Assembly (NCBI GenBank): GCA_964643355.1
Contig: CAZXPW010000021.1
Coordinates: forward strand, 1 to 64,000
Length of the DNA: 64,000 bases
Source of the DNA: FEN-1350 sp964643355
Lineage (GTDB): Bacteria; Planctomycetota; Phycisphaerae; Sedimentisphaerales; Anaerohalosphaeraceae
Reading direction: 5' to 3'
The notes under the pieces were generated by a model, which was not told where the DNA came from, did no database searches, and worked only from the letters and a program-made list of their open reading frames with translations. This document shows, piece by piece, positions 46,045 to 54,761 of this stretch. A program made the position numbers and the translations under genes. Position 1 is the first letter of the stretch, and every line of letters starts with the position of its first letter.

Positions 46045-46659
46045 TCAGAACGGCCAGAGAAAATCCACGATCTTGCCCAGCCACCCCGGCTCGTTATAAC
46101 TCTTGGTCACGCCCTCGTTGATCGAAATCAATTTGAAATTCGCCACCTGATCGCTCCGGATCGAATTGTCGTACAGAATATCCCGAGGTTGGACGATCCC
46201 GCTGGCCTGTATGATCTGCTTGTCCCCGCCGACTTCTCGTTCTCGCGTCCCCATGACCACCAGATTGCCGTTGGGATGAATGTCGATAACCACGACGGTG
46301 ATACGATCCTCGAATTTTCGTTCATCCTTGTAATCGCTCTTGCCTTCCAGCGATTTCGAGGACTGGGCCTGAAATTTCAGACTCGGAAGCGAGGGGATCA
46401 GATGATCGACTTTGGCGTTATCGCCGTCGAAATCCAGGGCATTGGATGTCGATTTTTCCAGATCCCGCTTGACCTTATTATCCACTTTGCTGTTTTCGCT
46501 GATAATAATGGTCAGGACATCGCCGATTTTTCCCGCTTTGTCGTCGGAAAATACGCCTTTGGTCGTTTTGGTTTTCTTGGCATAGATCGATCCGGCCGAA
46601 CTCTCGCCGGCCAGGATCATTCCCAGGGTACATACGGTTAGAAAGATCGCTCGTTTCAT
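46045..46659 (-). CDS. flgH: Flagellar L-ring protein FlgH (no obvious lipobox)
   Basis: A 204-residue L-ring protein. Conserved segments are GKIGDVLTIIISENSKVDNK, RDLEKSTSNAL, ITVVVIDIHPNGNLVVMGTRE, GIVQPRDILYDNSIRSDQVA and the C-terminal GWLGKIVDFLWPF. The N-terminus MKRAIFLTVCTLGMILAGESSAGS is a signal peptide without the cysteine immediately after an LxGC lipobox seen in classical FlgH, so lipid anchoring is doubtful. It overlaps flgA by four bases (ATGA). Otherwise normal length. Confidence 0.9.
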   Translation of the reverse strand: MKRAIFLTVCTLGMILAGESSAGSIYAKKTKTTKGVFSDDKAGKIGDVLTIIISENSKVDNKVKRDLEKSTSNALDFDGDNAKVDHLIPSLPSLKFQAQSSKSLEGKSDYKDERKFEDRITVVVIDIHPNGNLVVMGTREREVGGDKQIIQASGIVQPRDILYDNSIRSDQVANFKLISINEGVTKSYNEPGWLGKIVDFLWPF

Positions 46660-47657
46660 AACTGGATTCCTTCATGATACGGTTCGAGAGTTCCATCCGG
46701 CCGAATTCTGGCCTTGATGATCCGCGAATCCTTGTCCGTTCCCATTTTCACCGGGACAAATTCGCCGACCTTGCCGTCCGCCTGGGCCTCGCCCAAGGAC
46801 GAGATCAACAATTGTCCCGTTTCCAGTTTGACCACCACGGTTTGTCGCCGCCGAATCACGACGGGTGCTTCGACCGGAGACAACCGCCCGGCTTCCACTT
46901 CCGTCCCCTTGGATATTCGTTGCCGGGTCAGCATCCCATAGGGAGCCGCCCAGCCGGCCGGTTCCGGTTCACTCCCTTCCACCGTTTCGACCGTCACATT
47001 CCCGCTGGTGATCTGCACTCCCGCCGCCAGATCTTCGCTGGCGACTACGCGGTGGCGAAGGTATTTGACCCCAAACAAAAGATCCTGCTGGGCGATCACC
47101 TTGCCGTCCTCGATCGCCTCCACGCGGACTCGCGCCAAACCGTTCTGAACGGGAGCCGCAAGCCGGGGCCTCAGTTCCGCCTTCCGTCCCGCTTCGATCG
47201 CAAGCGGATTCGGCGATCGGATCAATACGATCTTGCTCGGGGCCGGATTCAATCCTTTCAACAACGAAACCGCGACCGTCGTCAGTCGGTCGCCGCCCAG
47301 ATTTTGTTCGTTCCGCCGCACGACGATTTTCTCGGCCCCTCGCAGCGCAACCGAACCCGATGCGACGCCGCAGGACGCCAGCCGACTGGCCACCGTCGGT
47401 CGATCCAGCACGATCTGCTGACCAAGAACCGAGAACCGACCCAGACTGACGGCCTTTGCCTTGGCCGCCAAATCCTCGTCTCCGCGAACGATGGCGATCT
47501 GCTCCAGCGTGATCGTCTCGGATTCCACCGTCGGCTCCGGCAACAGGTAGATCTGCAATTCGCCGTCGGCCATCGCCGCTCCCGCCGCCAAAACAATCCA
47601 CACAATCGCCGACGACGCGATCCGCCGGACAACCAGTTGAACCTGTCCCTGATTCAT
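46656..47657 (-). CDS. flgA: FlgA, P-ring assembly chaperone
   Basis: A 333-residue periplasmic protein. A signal peptide region (VRRIASSAIVWIVLAAGAA) is followed by two N-terminal domains and a C-terminal SAF/FlgA domain. That domain has HRVVASEDLAAGVQITSGNV, RQRISKGTEVEAGRLSPV and VVIRRRQTVVVKLETGQLLI, the last typical of FlgA. FlgA helps FlgI polymerise into the P-ring. Longer than enteric FlgA because of an N-terminal extension of about 100 residues. Located between flgG and flgH. Confidence 0.87.
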   Translation of the reverse strand: MNQGQVQLVVRRIASSAIVWIVLAAGAAMADGELQIYLLPEPTVESETITLEQIAIVRGDEDLAAKAKAVSLGRFSVLGQQIVLDRPTVASRLASCGVASGSVALRGAEKIVVRRNEQNLGGDRLTTVAVSLLKGLNPAPSKIVLIRSPNPLAIEAGRKAELRPRLAAPVQNGLARVRVEAIEDGKVIAQQDLLFGVKYLRHRVVASEDLAAGVQITSGNVTVETVEGSEPEPAGWAAPYGMLTRQRISKGTEVEAGRLSPVEAPVVIRRRQTVVVKLETGQLLISSLGEAQADGKVGEFVPVKMGTDKDSRIIKARIRPDGTLEPYHEGIQL

Positions 47658-47668
47658 CTTCGTTCCTC

Positions 47669-48454
47669 TTACCGAATGATCGTACCCAGTTGCGTCAGCA
47701 TATTGTCGCCCACGCGGATCACCCGCGAATTGATCTCGTAGCCCCGCTGGGCCGTAATCAGACTCACCAGTTCGCTGACCATCTGGACATTCGATTTCTC
47801 CACATACTTGGACAAAATACTCCCGTATCCATTCTCGCCGGGCGTGCCGGATGTCGCCGGTCCGCTGGCTTCCGTCTCTCGATACAGATTCCCTCCCTCC
47901 GAACTCAGCCCCGCCGGGTTCTGGAATCGATACAATTCCAGATTTCCCAATACCTGATTTCCGGTCGGAGTTTGCGCGTTCACCGTTCCGTCCGACGCGA
48001 TATCCACCGCGATCGCGTCCTCCGGAATCGTGATCGACGGACTGACCGGATAGCCCGAGGCCGTGACCAGCTTGCCGTCGGCGTCTTTTTGCAGCGTCCC
48101 GTCTCGGGTGTATCGTTTCTCTCCGCTGCCGGGCAGGGTCACTTCCAGAAAACCATCGCCTTGAATCGCGATATCCAGTTCGTTGTCCGTCCGCTGAAGC
48201 TCGCCCATCGTAAAGACCTTGGTGGTTGCCGACGGTTGAACGCCGCTGCCGATCTCCAGCCCGCTGGGCGCCGTAATCCCGCTGAGGACTTCGCGGTCGG
48301 CCTGACGCATCTTCAGGTACAGGAGATCCTGGAAATTCATCATCGACCGCTTGAATCCCGTGGTGTTGACATTCGCCAGATTGTGCGCGATGGAATCCAC
48401 CATCAACTGCTGGGCGTCCATGCCCGTCGCCGCCGTCGAAAAAGCCCTGATCAT
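47669..48454 (-). CDS. flgG: Flagellar distal rod protein FlgG
   Basis: A 261-residue rod protein. AATGMDAQQLMVDSIAHNLANVNTTGFKR is the N-terminal rod signature (shown as AATGMDAQQLMVDS and NLANVNTTGFKR), DNELDIAIQGDGFLEV is the central motif, and SNVQMVSELVSLITAQRGYE closes it. FlgG forms the distal rod. It begins 19 bases after the flgF-like gene and precedes flgA by 11 bases. Normal length. Confidence 0.93.
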   Translation of the reverse strand: MIRAFSTAATGMDAQQLMVDSIAHNLANVNTTGFKRSMMNFQDLLYLKMRQADREVLSGITAPSGLEIGSGVQPSATTKVFTMGELQRTDNELDIAIQGDGFLEVTLPGSGEKRYTRDGTLQKDADGKLVTASGYPVSPSITIPEDAIAVDIASDGTVNAQTPTGNQVLGNLELYRFQNPAGLSSEGGNLYRETEASGPATSGTPGENGYGSILSKYVEKSNVQMVSELVSLITAQRGYEINSRVIRVGDNMLTQLGTIIR

Positions 48455-48473
48455 ATCGTGTCTCCTGAGTTCC

Positions 48474-49211
48474 TTACCCGTTGGCGACCGTCAGGATCGC
48501 CCGGGAATAATCCTGCCGCTTGCGCAGGACGCTCATCGTCGTCTCGTACATCCGGGAAACCACCATCAGGTTCACCATCTCTTCCACCGACCGGACATTG
48601 GAGGATTCCTGATACCCCTGATGAAGCGTGGCGTTGCTCGCCGGGGTTGATACCGCGTCCGCCGGCGCCGTATAACAATTGAATCCCTTCGCCGTCAGAC
48701 GGCTTTCGTCGGCCCCGAAATCCACAATTCGGATCCGTCCCAGCGAGGTGGTTCCGGACCGAAGGGATCCGTCCTCCGACACCGACAGGGATTGTTCGTT
48801 GACGGATGCCGGCAGAATAATCGGCCCGTCCATGCCCCCCACATTCCGGCCGTTCAGATCGACCAGACGCCCATCCCTCTGAATCTGAAAGACGCCGTTG
48901 CGGGTATAGAGCGGACCCTCCTCCGTTTCAACGACAAAAAATCCCTTTCCCTGAATCGCGATATCCAGCGGACGGTCGGTCTTGACCAGTTGTCCCTGGG
49001 AATAATCTCGGGTACTGACGGCGGTAATGCTTCCATCCTCCGGCATCGTATCCGGATTCTCCGAGAGCTTCGAAAGCAACTCCCGGCTGAAGCTGTTGAG
49101 GGTCCGTTTGTAGCCGGCCGTGCTCATATTGGCCAGGTTCTGCGCGACGGTTTCGTACTCCCATGTCAGCGCCTCGATTCTGGAACTGAGTCCTTCAATC
49201 GAATCAGCCAC
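48474..49211 (-). CDS. flgF: Flagellar proximal rod protein, FlgF-like
   Basis: A 245-residue rod protein beginning at GTG (49211). ALTWEYETVAQNLANMSTAGYKR, DRPLDIAIQGKGFFVVET, TRNGVFQIQRDGRL and SNVRSVEEMVNLMVVSRMYE are the hook-basal body family motifs. Sequence and gene order immediately before flgG support FlgF. It overlaps the PilZ gene by eight bases, so hook-length or c-di-GMP control and rod synthesis are translated together. Confidence 0.87.
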   Translation of the reverse strand: MADSIEGLSSRIEALTWEYETVAQNLANMSTAGYKRTLNSFSRELLSKLSENPDTMPEDGSITAVSTRDYSQGQLVKTDRPLDIAIQGKGFFVVETEEGPLYTRNGVFQIQRDGRLVDLNGRNVGGMDGPIILPASVNEQSLSVSEDGSLRSGTTSLGRIRIVDFGADESRLTAKGFNCYTAPADAVSTPASNATLHQGYQESSNVRSVEEMVNLMVVSRMYETTMSVLRKRQDYSRAILTVANG

Positions 49212-50418
49212 GATCCCGCTCCCCGGTTGTCCCGGCCATTTCCGGTCGTTCCGAATTCAGTTTGCGCAACTGCGAGTCCCTCCGGATGGCGATCGCGTTG
49301 GTTGTGCGGATCAATTCATTGACCGTCGCATCGTCCAGCCCGATCAATTCCACGCCGATCGACCGATCCTGAGCCGTATCCCGCAGGCCTCGAACCTCCC
49401 CGATATCCTGGATGATTTTTCCGGATTCCAACGCGAACACCACCAGCAGCCGTTGTCCGTGTTCGGCCTCCAGTTCCGTATGAATTCGAAGACCTGGACC
49501 GGAAATCTCCGTCACGGTCGCCGGAACGAACTGCGGAACGACAAGGCGTCCTCGTTCCTGTTGTTTCTGGGTTGGGAACGGCGCCACCTGCGCCGGAAAT
49601 TCAACCGGTACGCGGAGGAATCGGCGACGATTCAGGTAGCGAACGGACTCGGTATGGCTCAACTCCAGCCCGTCGGATCCACACACCATCGTCAGTGCGT
49701 CGAATTCATAGGTCGAAGTTCCCAGCCGATACCGGACATTCCAGTGCTCGCCGGGGGGACAGGAAACCGGAATTTCCGGACGCAACACCAACTCAAACTC
49801 ATCGTTTTGAATCACCACCGCGTCCACCCGTGATCCTTCCGGCCGCGTGGACAAGGCGATGGATACCGTTTTTCCCACCGGGACTTCCCGACTGCTCAGA
49901 CCCGGATCGCGTCCCCGGCAAACCGCAAGACCGCCGGTTCCTTTCTGATATCCCAGTTTTTGTTTGATCTGTCCGATCAGGACATTCATTTTCTTTCGTT
50001 CGATCAGGTTGCGACCCGACGCAAAGTACTCCTTCATCAGATTCGAAGCGCCCCGGATAAAGACCTCCGGCTGAAAAAAGACCTCTTCTGTCCGGGCGGT
50101 TCCCGACTGTCGCGCAATGGCCGTCAAGATCTCCCGTTGTTGCGCCGTAAGACCCCGCTGGTCGCAGAAGAACCGAAACTGTTCCGTATGCTGGTGGTTT
50201 TCGCGCACCGTCCGTTTCCGCCGCACCAGAACCAGCGAAACCAGAAGAACGACGATCAGTAGCACTCCCCCCCAGATAAACCAGGGATGGGTCAGGAATG
50301 CCCGCATGGAATCCGGAATCGGATGATGGCTGTTGAGCCGGCGCATCGCCGAGTATCGCTCCAGAGGCGTCAGGACCCACCCCCCGGATGTCAAAATGGC
50401 TGTAACCGCCGCCGCCAT
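49204..50418 (-). CDS. Membrane-anchored PilZ-domain protein in the hook-rod operon
   Basis: A 404-residue protein. One membrane segment is near residues 46-65 (FIWGGVLLIVVLLVSLVLV). A soluble region follows, with a YcgR-N-like barrel near 180-258 and a C-terminal PilZ domain with RRRFLR at 264-269. The second PilZ motif is EISGPG at 304-309, in place of the common (D/N)xSxxG, so c-di-GMP binding is likely but not certain. A good ribosome binding site (AGGAAGG, nine bases away) precedes the ATG. Set between flgE and flgF, it may couple c-di-GMP to motor or hook assembly; this position is unusual. Confidence 0.75.
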   Translation of the reverse strand: MAAAVTAILTSGGWVLTPLERYSAMRRLNSHHPIPDSMRAFLTHPWFIWGGVLLIVVLLVSLVLVRRKRTVRENHQHTEQFRFFCDQRGLTAQQREILTAIARQSGTARTEEVFFQPEVFIRGASNLMKEYFASGRNLIERKKMNVLIGQIKQKLGYQKGTGGLAVCRGRDPGLSSREVPVGKTVSIALSTRPEGSRVDAVVIQNDEFELVLRPEIPVSCPPGEHWNVRYRLGTSTYEFDALTMVCGSDGLELSHTESVRYLNRRRFLRVPVEFPAQVAPFPTQKQQERGRLVVPQFVPATVTEISGPGLRIHTELEAEHGQRLLVVFALESGKIIQDIGEVRGLRDTAQDRSIGVELIGLDDATVNELIRTTNAIAIRRDSQLRKLNSERPEMAGTTGERDRG

Positions 50419-50442
50419 GGTTGTGGCCTTCCTATGCTCTCA

Positions 50443-52161
50443 CTACCGAATCAGACTGGTCAGTTCGGTCAGGAGGGCGTTGGCCACACGAATGGTTCGG
50501 GCGTTGGCCTGATAGCCGTTCTGTGCCTGCATCATGTTCACGAACTCCGTCGCGATATCCACATTCGATTTTTCCAGACTTTGACCTTTGATCACCCCGG
50601 CTCCGCCGGTTGCCGCCGTCGTCGCGATCGGCTCGCCTGAGTTGGCCGACGGCAGGAAATAGCCGTTCCCCACCGCCTCCAGACCGCCGGCGTTTTGGAA
50701 CACGCCGATCTGCAACGCAGCGACATTCCGTTTCACGCCGTTGGTAAAGGTCCCCAGAACCATGCCGCTCTGATCAATGGTCACGCTGGACAGGGATCCC
50801 GCCTCATACCCGTTCTGCGATAAGGCATTGGCGCTGGATTGTTCGCTGTAAAACTGCGTCAATCCGGTAAACTCCCCTTCCGTTCCCAGATCGAATGTGA
50901 TGGTTTGCGTTCCAGGGATATTGTTAAACTGAACCCCGATAGTCAGGGATTCCGTGGAATTGGATAATCCCGCATAGGATCCATCCGAATTGAACTGGAT
51001 CCCCGAAATCCTGCGATTGTAGGTCCCCGAATTCAGATCGTAACTACTCCAACTCGCCGGGGTTTCCCCGGAAATGCTCGGGATCACCATATCCCAGGTA
51101 TTGGTCGTATCCGTTTTGACCAGGTACCCTGACAATACATGCGGTTCTCCCATCGAATCGTAAACATTGATGTTGAACGCCTTGCTGTCGTTGCCGCCCG
51201 GGGTGGTCAAATCAAAATAGGTCGGAATCGTCAGCGCGTCTGCCCCGGCGGCAACATAACTCATGCCCGTGATCTGCGCCAAACTGTACCCGCCTTCGTC
51301 ATCGGTAATCACGATTTTGCCGTCCGAGTTAATGGTCGCCGTGGAATGATCAAACAGCGCCGAGATCTGATCCAAAACGCTTTGGACTGTCTCGCCCGCC
51401 CCCGCTGCCGCTCCCGTCCAGGTCACATCCTGGTTGGTAAATACCGTGCCATCCTCCGTCACTCCGGAAATGCGTAAAGTCCCCGTACTGCCCACGGCCA
51501 AAGGGGTGGTCCACTGATCCAAATCCGACAGACGCGTGGTCGCCGTAATCGGAGTCCCACCGCCGGTGGTGAACGGAACATTCGCCGTCAGCTTGTTCTT
51601 TGTCGCATTTTCCACCGATGCCGAAGACCGCAGATTTCCGTTCATCGTGATTTCCGAAGTCGCACGAGCCGGCATCGAAGCGTCCCAGGGAATATGAATA
51701 CTGGAATCCCCCGCCGTTTGAAAACCGTCCGCTTCTCCCTCCGACCCGATCCTCTGCACCTTATAGCCCGTCGCCGGGTCCACAAGCGTATTATCCGCAT
51801 CCACCGCAAACGATCCCCGACGGGAATAGACGCTTTGAGTGCCGTCGCTCAAGACAAAATATCCTTGTCCGTCAATCGCGACATCCAGATCCTGTCCCGT
51901 TGCAAACAGATTTCCCTGGCTCATGTTCCGCGACACCGCCGAAATCCCCACGCCGCTTCCCGCCTGTTGCGGGTTTGTGCCGCCCAGAGAACCCGTTGGA
52001 CCGCTGGCCCTCTTGATGGTTTGGCTGAGCAGCTCGGCGAAGGTGATGTTGCTTGCCTTGTATCCCACGGTATTGACATTCGCTACATTGTTCCCCGCCA
52101 CATCCAACATCGATTCATGGACCTTCAGGCCGGATACCCCGGCCGCCAATGCCGAACCCAT
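50443..52161 (-). CDS. flgE: Flagellar hook protein FlgE
   Basis: A 572-residue hook subunit. GVSGLKVHESMLDVAGNNVANVNTVGYKA is the N-terminal signature (split here as LKVHESMLDVAGNN and VANVNTVGYKA), QDLDVAIDGQGYFVLSD is the domain following it, and SNVDIATEFVNMMQAQNGYQ is the C-terminal helix. The long central Thr/Gly-rich part is the exposed D2/D3 region. Starts 31 bases after flgD. Export by the flagellar type III system and polymerisation under the FlgD cap are family knowledge. Confidence 0.93.
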   Translation of the reverse strand: MGSALAAGVSGLKVHESMLDVAGNNVANVNTVGYKASNITFAELLSQTIKRASGPTGSLGGTNPQQAGSGVGISAVSRNMSQGNLFATGQDLDVAIDGQGYFVLSDGTQSVYSRRGSFAVDADNTLVDPATGYKVQRIGSEGEADGFQTAGDSSIHIPWDASMPARATSEITMNGNLRSSASVENATKNKLTANVPFTTGGGTPITATTRLSDLDQWTTPLAVGSTGTLRISGVTEDGTVFTNQDVTWTGAAAGAGETVQSVLDQISALFDHSTATINSDGKIVITDDEGGYSLAQITGMSYVAAGADALTIPTYFDLTTPGGNDSKAFNINVYDSMGEPHVLSGYLVKTDTTNTWDMVIPSISGETPASWSSYDLNSGTYNRRISGIQFNSDGSYAGLSNSTESLTIGVQFNNIPGTQTITFDLGTEGEFTGLTQFYSEQSSANALSQNGYEAGSLSSVTIDQSGMVLGTFTNGVKRNVAALQIGVFQNAGGLEAVGNGYFLPSANSGEPIATTAATGGAGVIKGQSLEKSNVDIATEFVNMMQAQNGYQANARTIRVANALLTELTSLIR

Positions 52162-52192
52162 ATCTGTCTCCTTGTATCTGTCGTTCTGCGAC

Positions 52193-52648
52193 TTATTGCG
52201 ACGCGATCTCCACGATCTGATCCAGTTTCACCGCCACCACCGACTCCGACGATCCGTTGTCCGTCGGGTTTTTGACCCGGACATTCAGCACCGGTTGATT
52301 GTTTTCAAAATACAGAGTCTCCGCCTTCCCCCGCATCGTCGTTCCATTCGTCCCGGACATAAAGGTCACCTCCTGACCCAGCAACGATTTGGCAAATTCG
52401 TATTCCGCCACGATCATCGCTCCGGCAAAACTCGAATTGAGTTTGCCGAGGGTCTCGTTGATGGTCTGCAGATTGGCGTTCATCATCTCGGATTGCTCCA
52501 GTTGCGAAAATTGCGCCAACTGCGCCGCCATCTGTTGGTTACTCAGCGGTTCCAACGGATTCTGATTCTGCATTTCCACGATCAGCAGATTCATAAAATC
52601 CAGCTTCTGTTGGCTGGCGCTGGTCGCATCACTGATAACCGTTGTCAT
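52193..52648 (-). CDS. flgD: Flagellar hook cap protein FlgD
   Basis: A 151-residue short FlgD. DFMNLLIVEMQNQNPLEPLSNQQ is the hook-cap signature, and QLAQFSQLEQSEMM follows. The C-terminal region GQEVTFMSGTNGTTMRG is a Tudor-like remnant, and the longer FLN domain of enteric FlgD is absent. It is the first gene of the minus-strand flagellar operon, and a perfect sigma-54 promoter lies about 60 bases upstream (52709-52725). Start ATG at 52648 preceded by GGGAG. Confidence 0.92.
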   Translation of the reverse strand: MTTVISDATSASQQKLDFMNLLIVEMQNQNPLEPLSNQQMAAQLAQFSQLEQSEMMNANLQTINETLGKLNSSFAGAMIVAEYEFAKSLLGQEVTFMSGTNGTTMRGKAETLYFENNQPVLNVRVKNPTDNGSSESVVAVKLDQIVEIASQ

Positions 52649-52708
52649 ATCATCTCCCGTTTTTTTCTTCTCGCGGCCTCTGTGGACACGATAACCTGAT
52701 CACCGAAA

Positions 52709-52725
52709 CTGCAACCTTTGTGCCA
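52709..52725 (-). promoter_or_regulatory. Sigma-54 (RpoN) promoter of the flgD operon
   Basis: On the minus strand the sequence reads TGGCACAAAGGTTGCAG: a perfect -24 element (TGGCAC), five bases, and a perfect -12 element (TTGCA), with ten bases between GG and GC. It sits about 60 bases before the flgD ATG. Sigma-54 control also demands an AAA+ activator, and two are encoded just to the right. An inverted repeat TTCGT-TCG-ACGAA at 52950-52962 lies further upstream and could be an activator site. Confidence 0.9.
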
Positions 52726-53091
52726 TCCGCTTGAGAATCTCGCCACGGAACCACCATAGACCCTTTGCTGACAGAAGGTTAAAAAAATTCCCGCTTCCTT
52801 GCTTCTCCTTTTAGCCGTTTGGTTTTTCGTGCTTATGCGATTAAAAACTTCCCATCTCCCTGATTCATTTCTTCCGCAATTTGCCGTGATCCGATTCCAA
52901 CGCAGGTCCGATAACGATCTCAAACGGCCCAATGTCCCAAAATGATTTCTTCGTTCGACGAATCGACAACGATTTATCCGACCGTCCCATAAAAAATTAA
53001 AGTTTCATTTCGACCTCGGCCGAACAAATAGGGCAATTGTTTCCCGAATGTTTTCTTGATATTGGACAATACCGACTGCGAGACCTGGACG
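52726..53091. promoter_or_regulatory. Divergent intergenic control region between flgD and the sigma-54 activator
   Basis: Besides the sigma-54 promoter, this stretch contains no gene. It includes the short inverted repeat at 52950-52962 and an A/T-rich part near 52770-52860. The leader of the plus-strand activator gene also lies here. A TAAAGTTT motif at 52998 followed by GCCGAACA at 53019 resembles a sigma-28 promoter, but the gap is 13 instead of 11 bases. Confidence 0.6.
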
Positions 53092-54513
53092 ATGACGACA
53101 TGGAATTCGATCCTCGTGATTGGCAAAAATCCGAAAATCCGGGATTTTCTGCGCCCGCGATGCGACCGTTTGTTTGCCGTCGATGATATCCGTGAAATGA
53201 ACGACCTTCTGTCCACGGTCGAACCGGACTGTATCATCTTTGACGAACATATCCCGCATGTGTCGCTGTGTGATGTCCTCCGACAACGACACGGAATCGC
53301 TCCGTCCGTCCCGATTTTGATCCTTCGCAATCCGGATGCGCTCCAAAGCCAGGAGGAACTGGTTCAGTTCGGTGCGATCTGTTGTCTGGATATCGAATTC
53401 ACGGATCGTTTCGAACGGCTCTGCCGTCCCTCGATTCCAGTACTGACATCCGCGAATGATCGCGATCCAAAATTCTTCGCCGAAGAATGCCCCCGTTGTG
53501 CCCCGATCGTCGGACGCAGCGCATCAATGCTGAAAACGCTGAAAATGATCCGTTTGGTCGCTCAAAGCACCTGCAATCCGGTGCTGGTCGTCGGCGAAAC
53601 CGGAACCGGAAAAGAATTGGCCGCACGAGCCGTCCATCTCCTTCGCCACGGTCCCGACAAACGATTCGTCGCCCTGAATTGCGCCGCCCTCACGGCCACT
53701 TTGTTGGAAAGCGAACTTTTCGGCCATGTTAAGGGCGCGTTCACCAGTGCCGATCGGGACAAAACCGGCCTGCTCGAACTGGCCGAAGACGGCACCATTT
53801 TCCTCGACGAGATCAGCGAAATGCCCCTGGATCTGCAAGCCAAACTGCTTCGCGTCGTCCAGGAGCGGACCTTCCGCAAAGTCGGCGGAACCAAGGACAT
53901 CTCCTGTCGCGCCACGATTATCACATCCAGCAACCGAAATCTCCACAAATCCGTTGAAGAAGCAAAATTCCGCCGCGATCTCTACTACCGCCTGGCCATC
54001 TGTCCCATCGTCCTGGCGCCCCTTCGCGCCGATTCCCGCCGCGACGATATCCTTCTGTTGGCGGACTACTTCATTCAAACCTCGACGATCTGCCCTGAAA
54101 AGGCCGGTCGAATCAAAGGGCTGACCAAGCTGGCCCAGGAAGCCCTGCTCAAACATTCCTGGCCCGGAAATGTCAGAGAACTCAAAAATGTCATCGAACG
54201 AGCGATCCTGTTCGAAACCGGAGATCGGATCGGATCGTCCAATCTCATCCTGCATCAGGACTTGTTCGGCGATGTGGCCGGAGATCCCCCCATTATCAGC
54301 ATGACGGATTTCTCGCTCGAAAAAGCGGAAAAAGAACTGGTCAAACGCGCCCTGCAGCAGGTGAACTGGCAAAAAACCCGAGCCGCCGCCTTGCTGGGTA
54401 TTACGCGAGCGACCCTCTACGCCAAAGTTCGTCAACACAATATCCCCGACCCCTCCGCTGCATCCGACGCCGATTCTCCCGAACAGGCTTCTCTTCCCGT
54501 CCTGTCGGTATAA
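53092..54513 (+). CDS. Sigma-54-dependent transcriptional activator with altered GAFTSA loop
   Basis: About 473 residues. The N-terminal receiver-like domain has D51 in IIFDEHIP but lacks the usual N-terminal acidic pair. The AAA+ domain has Walker A GETGTGKE at 168-175 and Walker B TIFLDE at 235-240. The sigma-54 contact loop is GAFTSA at 215-220 instead of GAFTGA. The C-terminal Fis-type helix-turn-helix is TRAAALLGITRATLYAKVRQ. By position opposite flgD it is a FleQ/FlrA/FlrC-type flagellar regulator. The ATG at 53092 is used; the TTG at 53056 gives a longer but unlikely N-terminus. Confidence 0.88.
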   Translation: MTTWNSILVIGKNPKIRDFLRPRCDRLFAVDDIREMNDLLSTVEPDCIIFDEHIPHVSLCDVLRQRHGIAPSVPILILRNPDALQSQEELVQFGAICCLDIEFTDRFERLCRPSIPVLTSANDRDPKFFAEECPRCAPIVGRSASMLKTLKMIRLVAQSTCNPVLVVGETGTGKELAARAVHLLRHGPDKRFVALNCAALTATLLESELFGHVKGAFTSADRDKTGLLELAEDGTIFLDEISEMPLDLQAKLLRVVQERTFRKVGGTKDISCRATIITSSNRNLHKSVEEAKFRRDLYYRLAICPIVLAPLRADSRRDDILLLADYFIQTSTICPEKAGRIKGLTKLAQEALLKHSWPGNVRELKNVIERAILFETGDRIGSSNLILHQDLFGDVAGDPPIISMTDFSLEKAEKELVKRALQQVNWQKTRAAALLGITRATLYAKVRQHNIPDPSAASDADSPEQASLPVLSV

Positions 54514-54687
54514 GCCCCCTTCCGCTCGGGCCGCACAATAATCACATCCCGGGTTTGGTTAATTTTTATTCGACCTGTCTGGTTCTTCGACAATTCCAAT
54601 CGAAGATTTTGCGTCGTCAGATTCCGCTTAAAGGAAATATCCCGTTTTCAGGTTGAATTTGCGGACCTCCATCCTTCGAAAACCGAC
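54514..54687. promoter_or_regulatory. Upstream activator-site candidate: TCTTCGA-N9-TCGAAGA
   Basis: Between the activator gene and the next promoter a perfect seven-base inverted repeat, TCTTCGA and TCGAAGA, lies at 54584-54606 with nine bases between. Its centre is about 93 bases upstream of the -24 element at 54688, the range typical of enhancer sites bound by sigma-54 activators. No gene is present here. Confidence 0.55.
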
Positions 54688-54703
54688 TGGCACATCCCTT
54701 GCA
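54688..54703 (+). promoter_or_regulatory. Sigma-54 (RpoN) promoter of the TPR-fliLMN-flhA operon
   Basis: TGGCACATCCCTTGCA: perfect -24 (TGGCAC) and -12 (TTGCA) elements with ten bases between GG and GC, about 60 bases before the start at 54762. It probably controls the whole co-oriented set from the TPR protein to flhA. It mirrors the flgD promoter in both spacing and distance to the start. Confidence 0.9.
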
Positions 54704-54761
54704 TTCCTGAATCTCGGTTTATTCGTGCGCTCCGGGTGTCTGGAAATGGAAACGATTTATC

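Noticed and set aside
52998..53026. Sigma-28 promoter-like TAAAGTTT and GCCGAACA
   Set aside because: The gap is 13 bases rather than 11 and the second element has two mismatches; kept only as a note in the control region.
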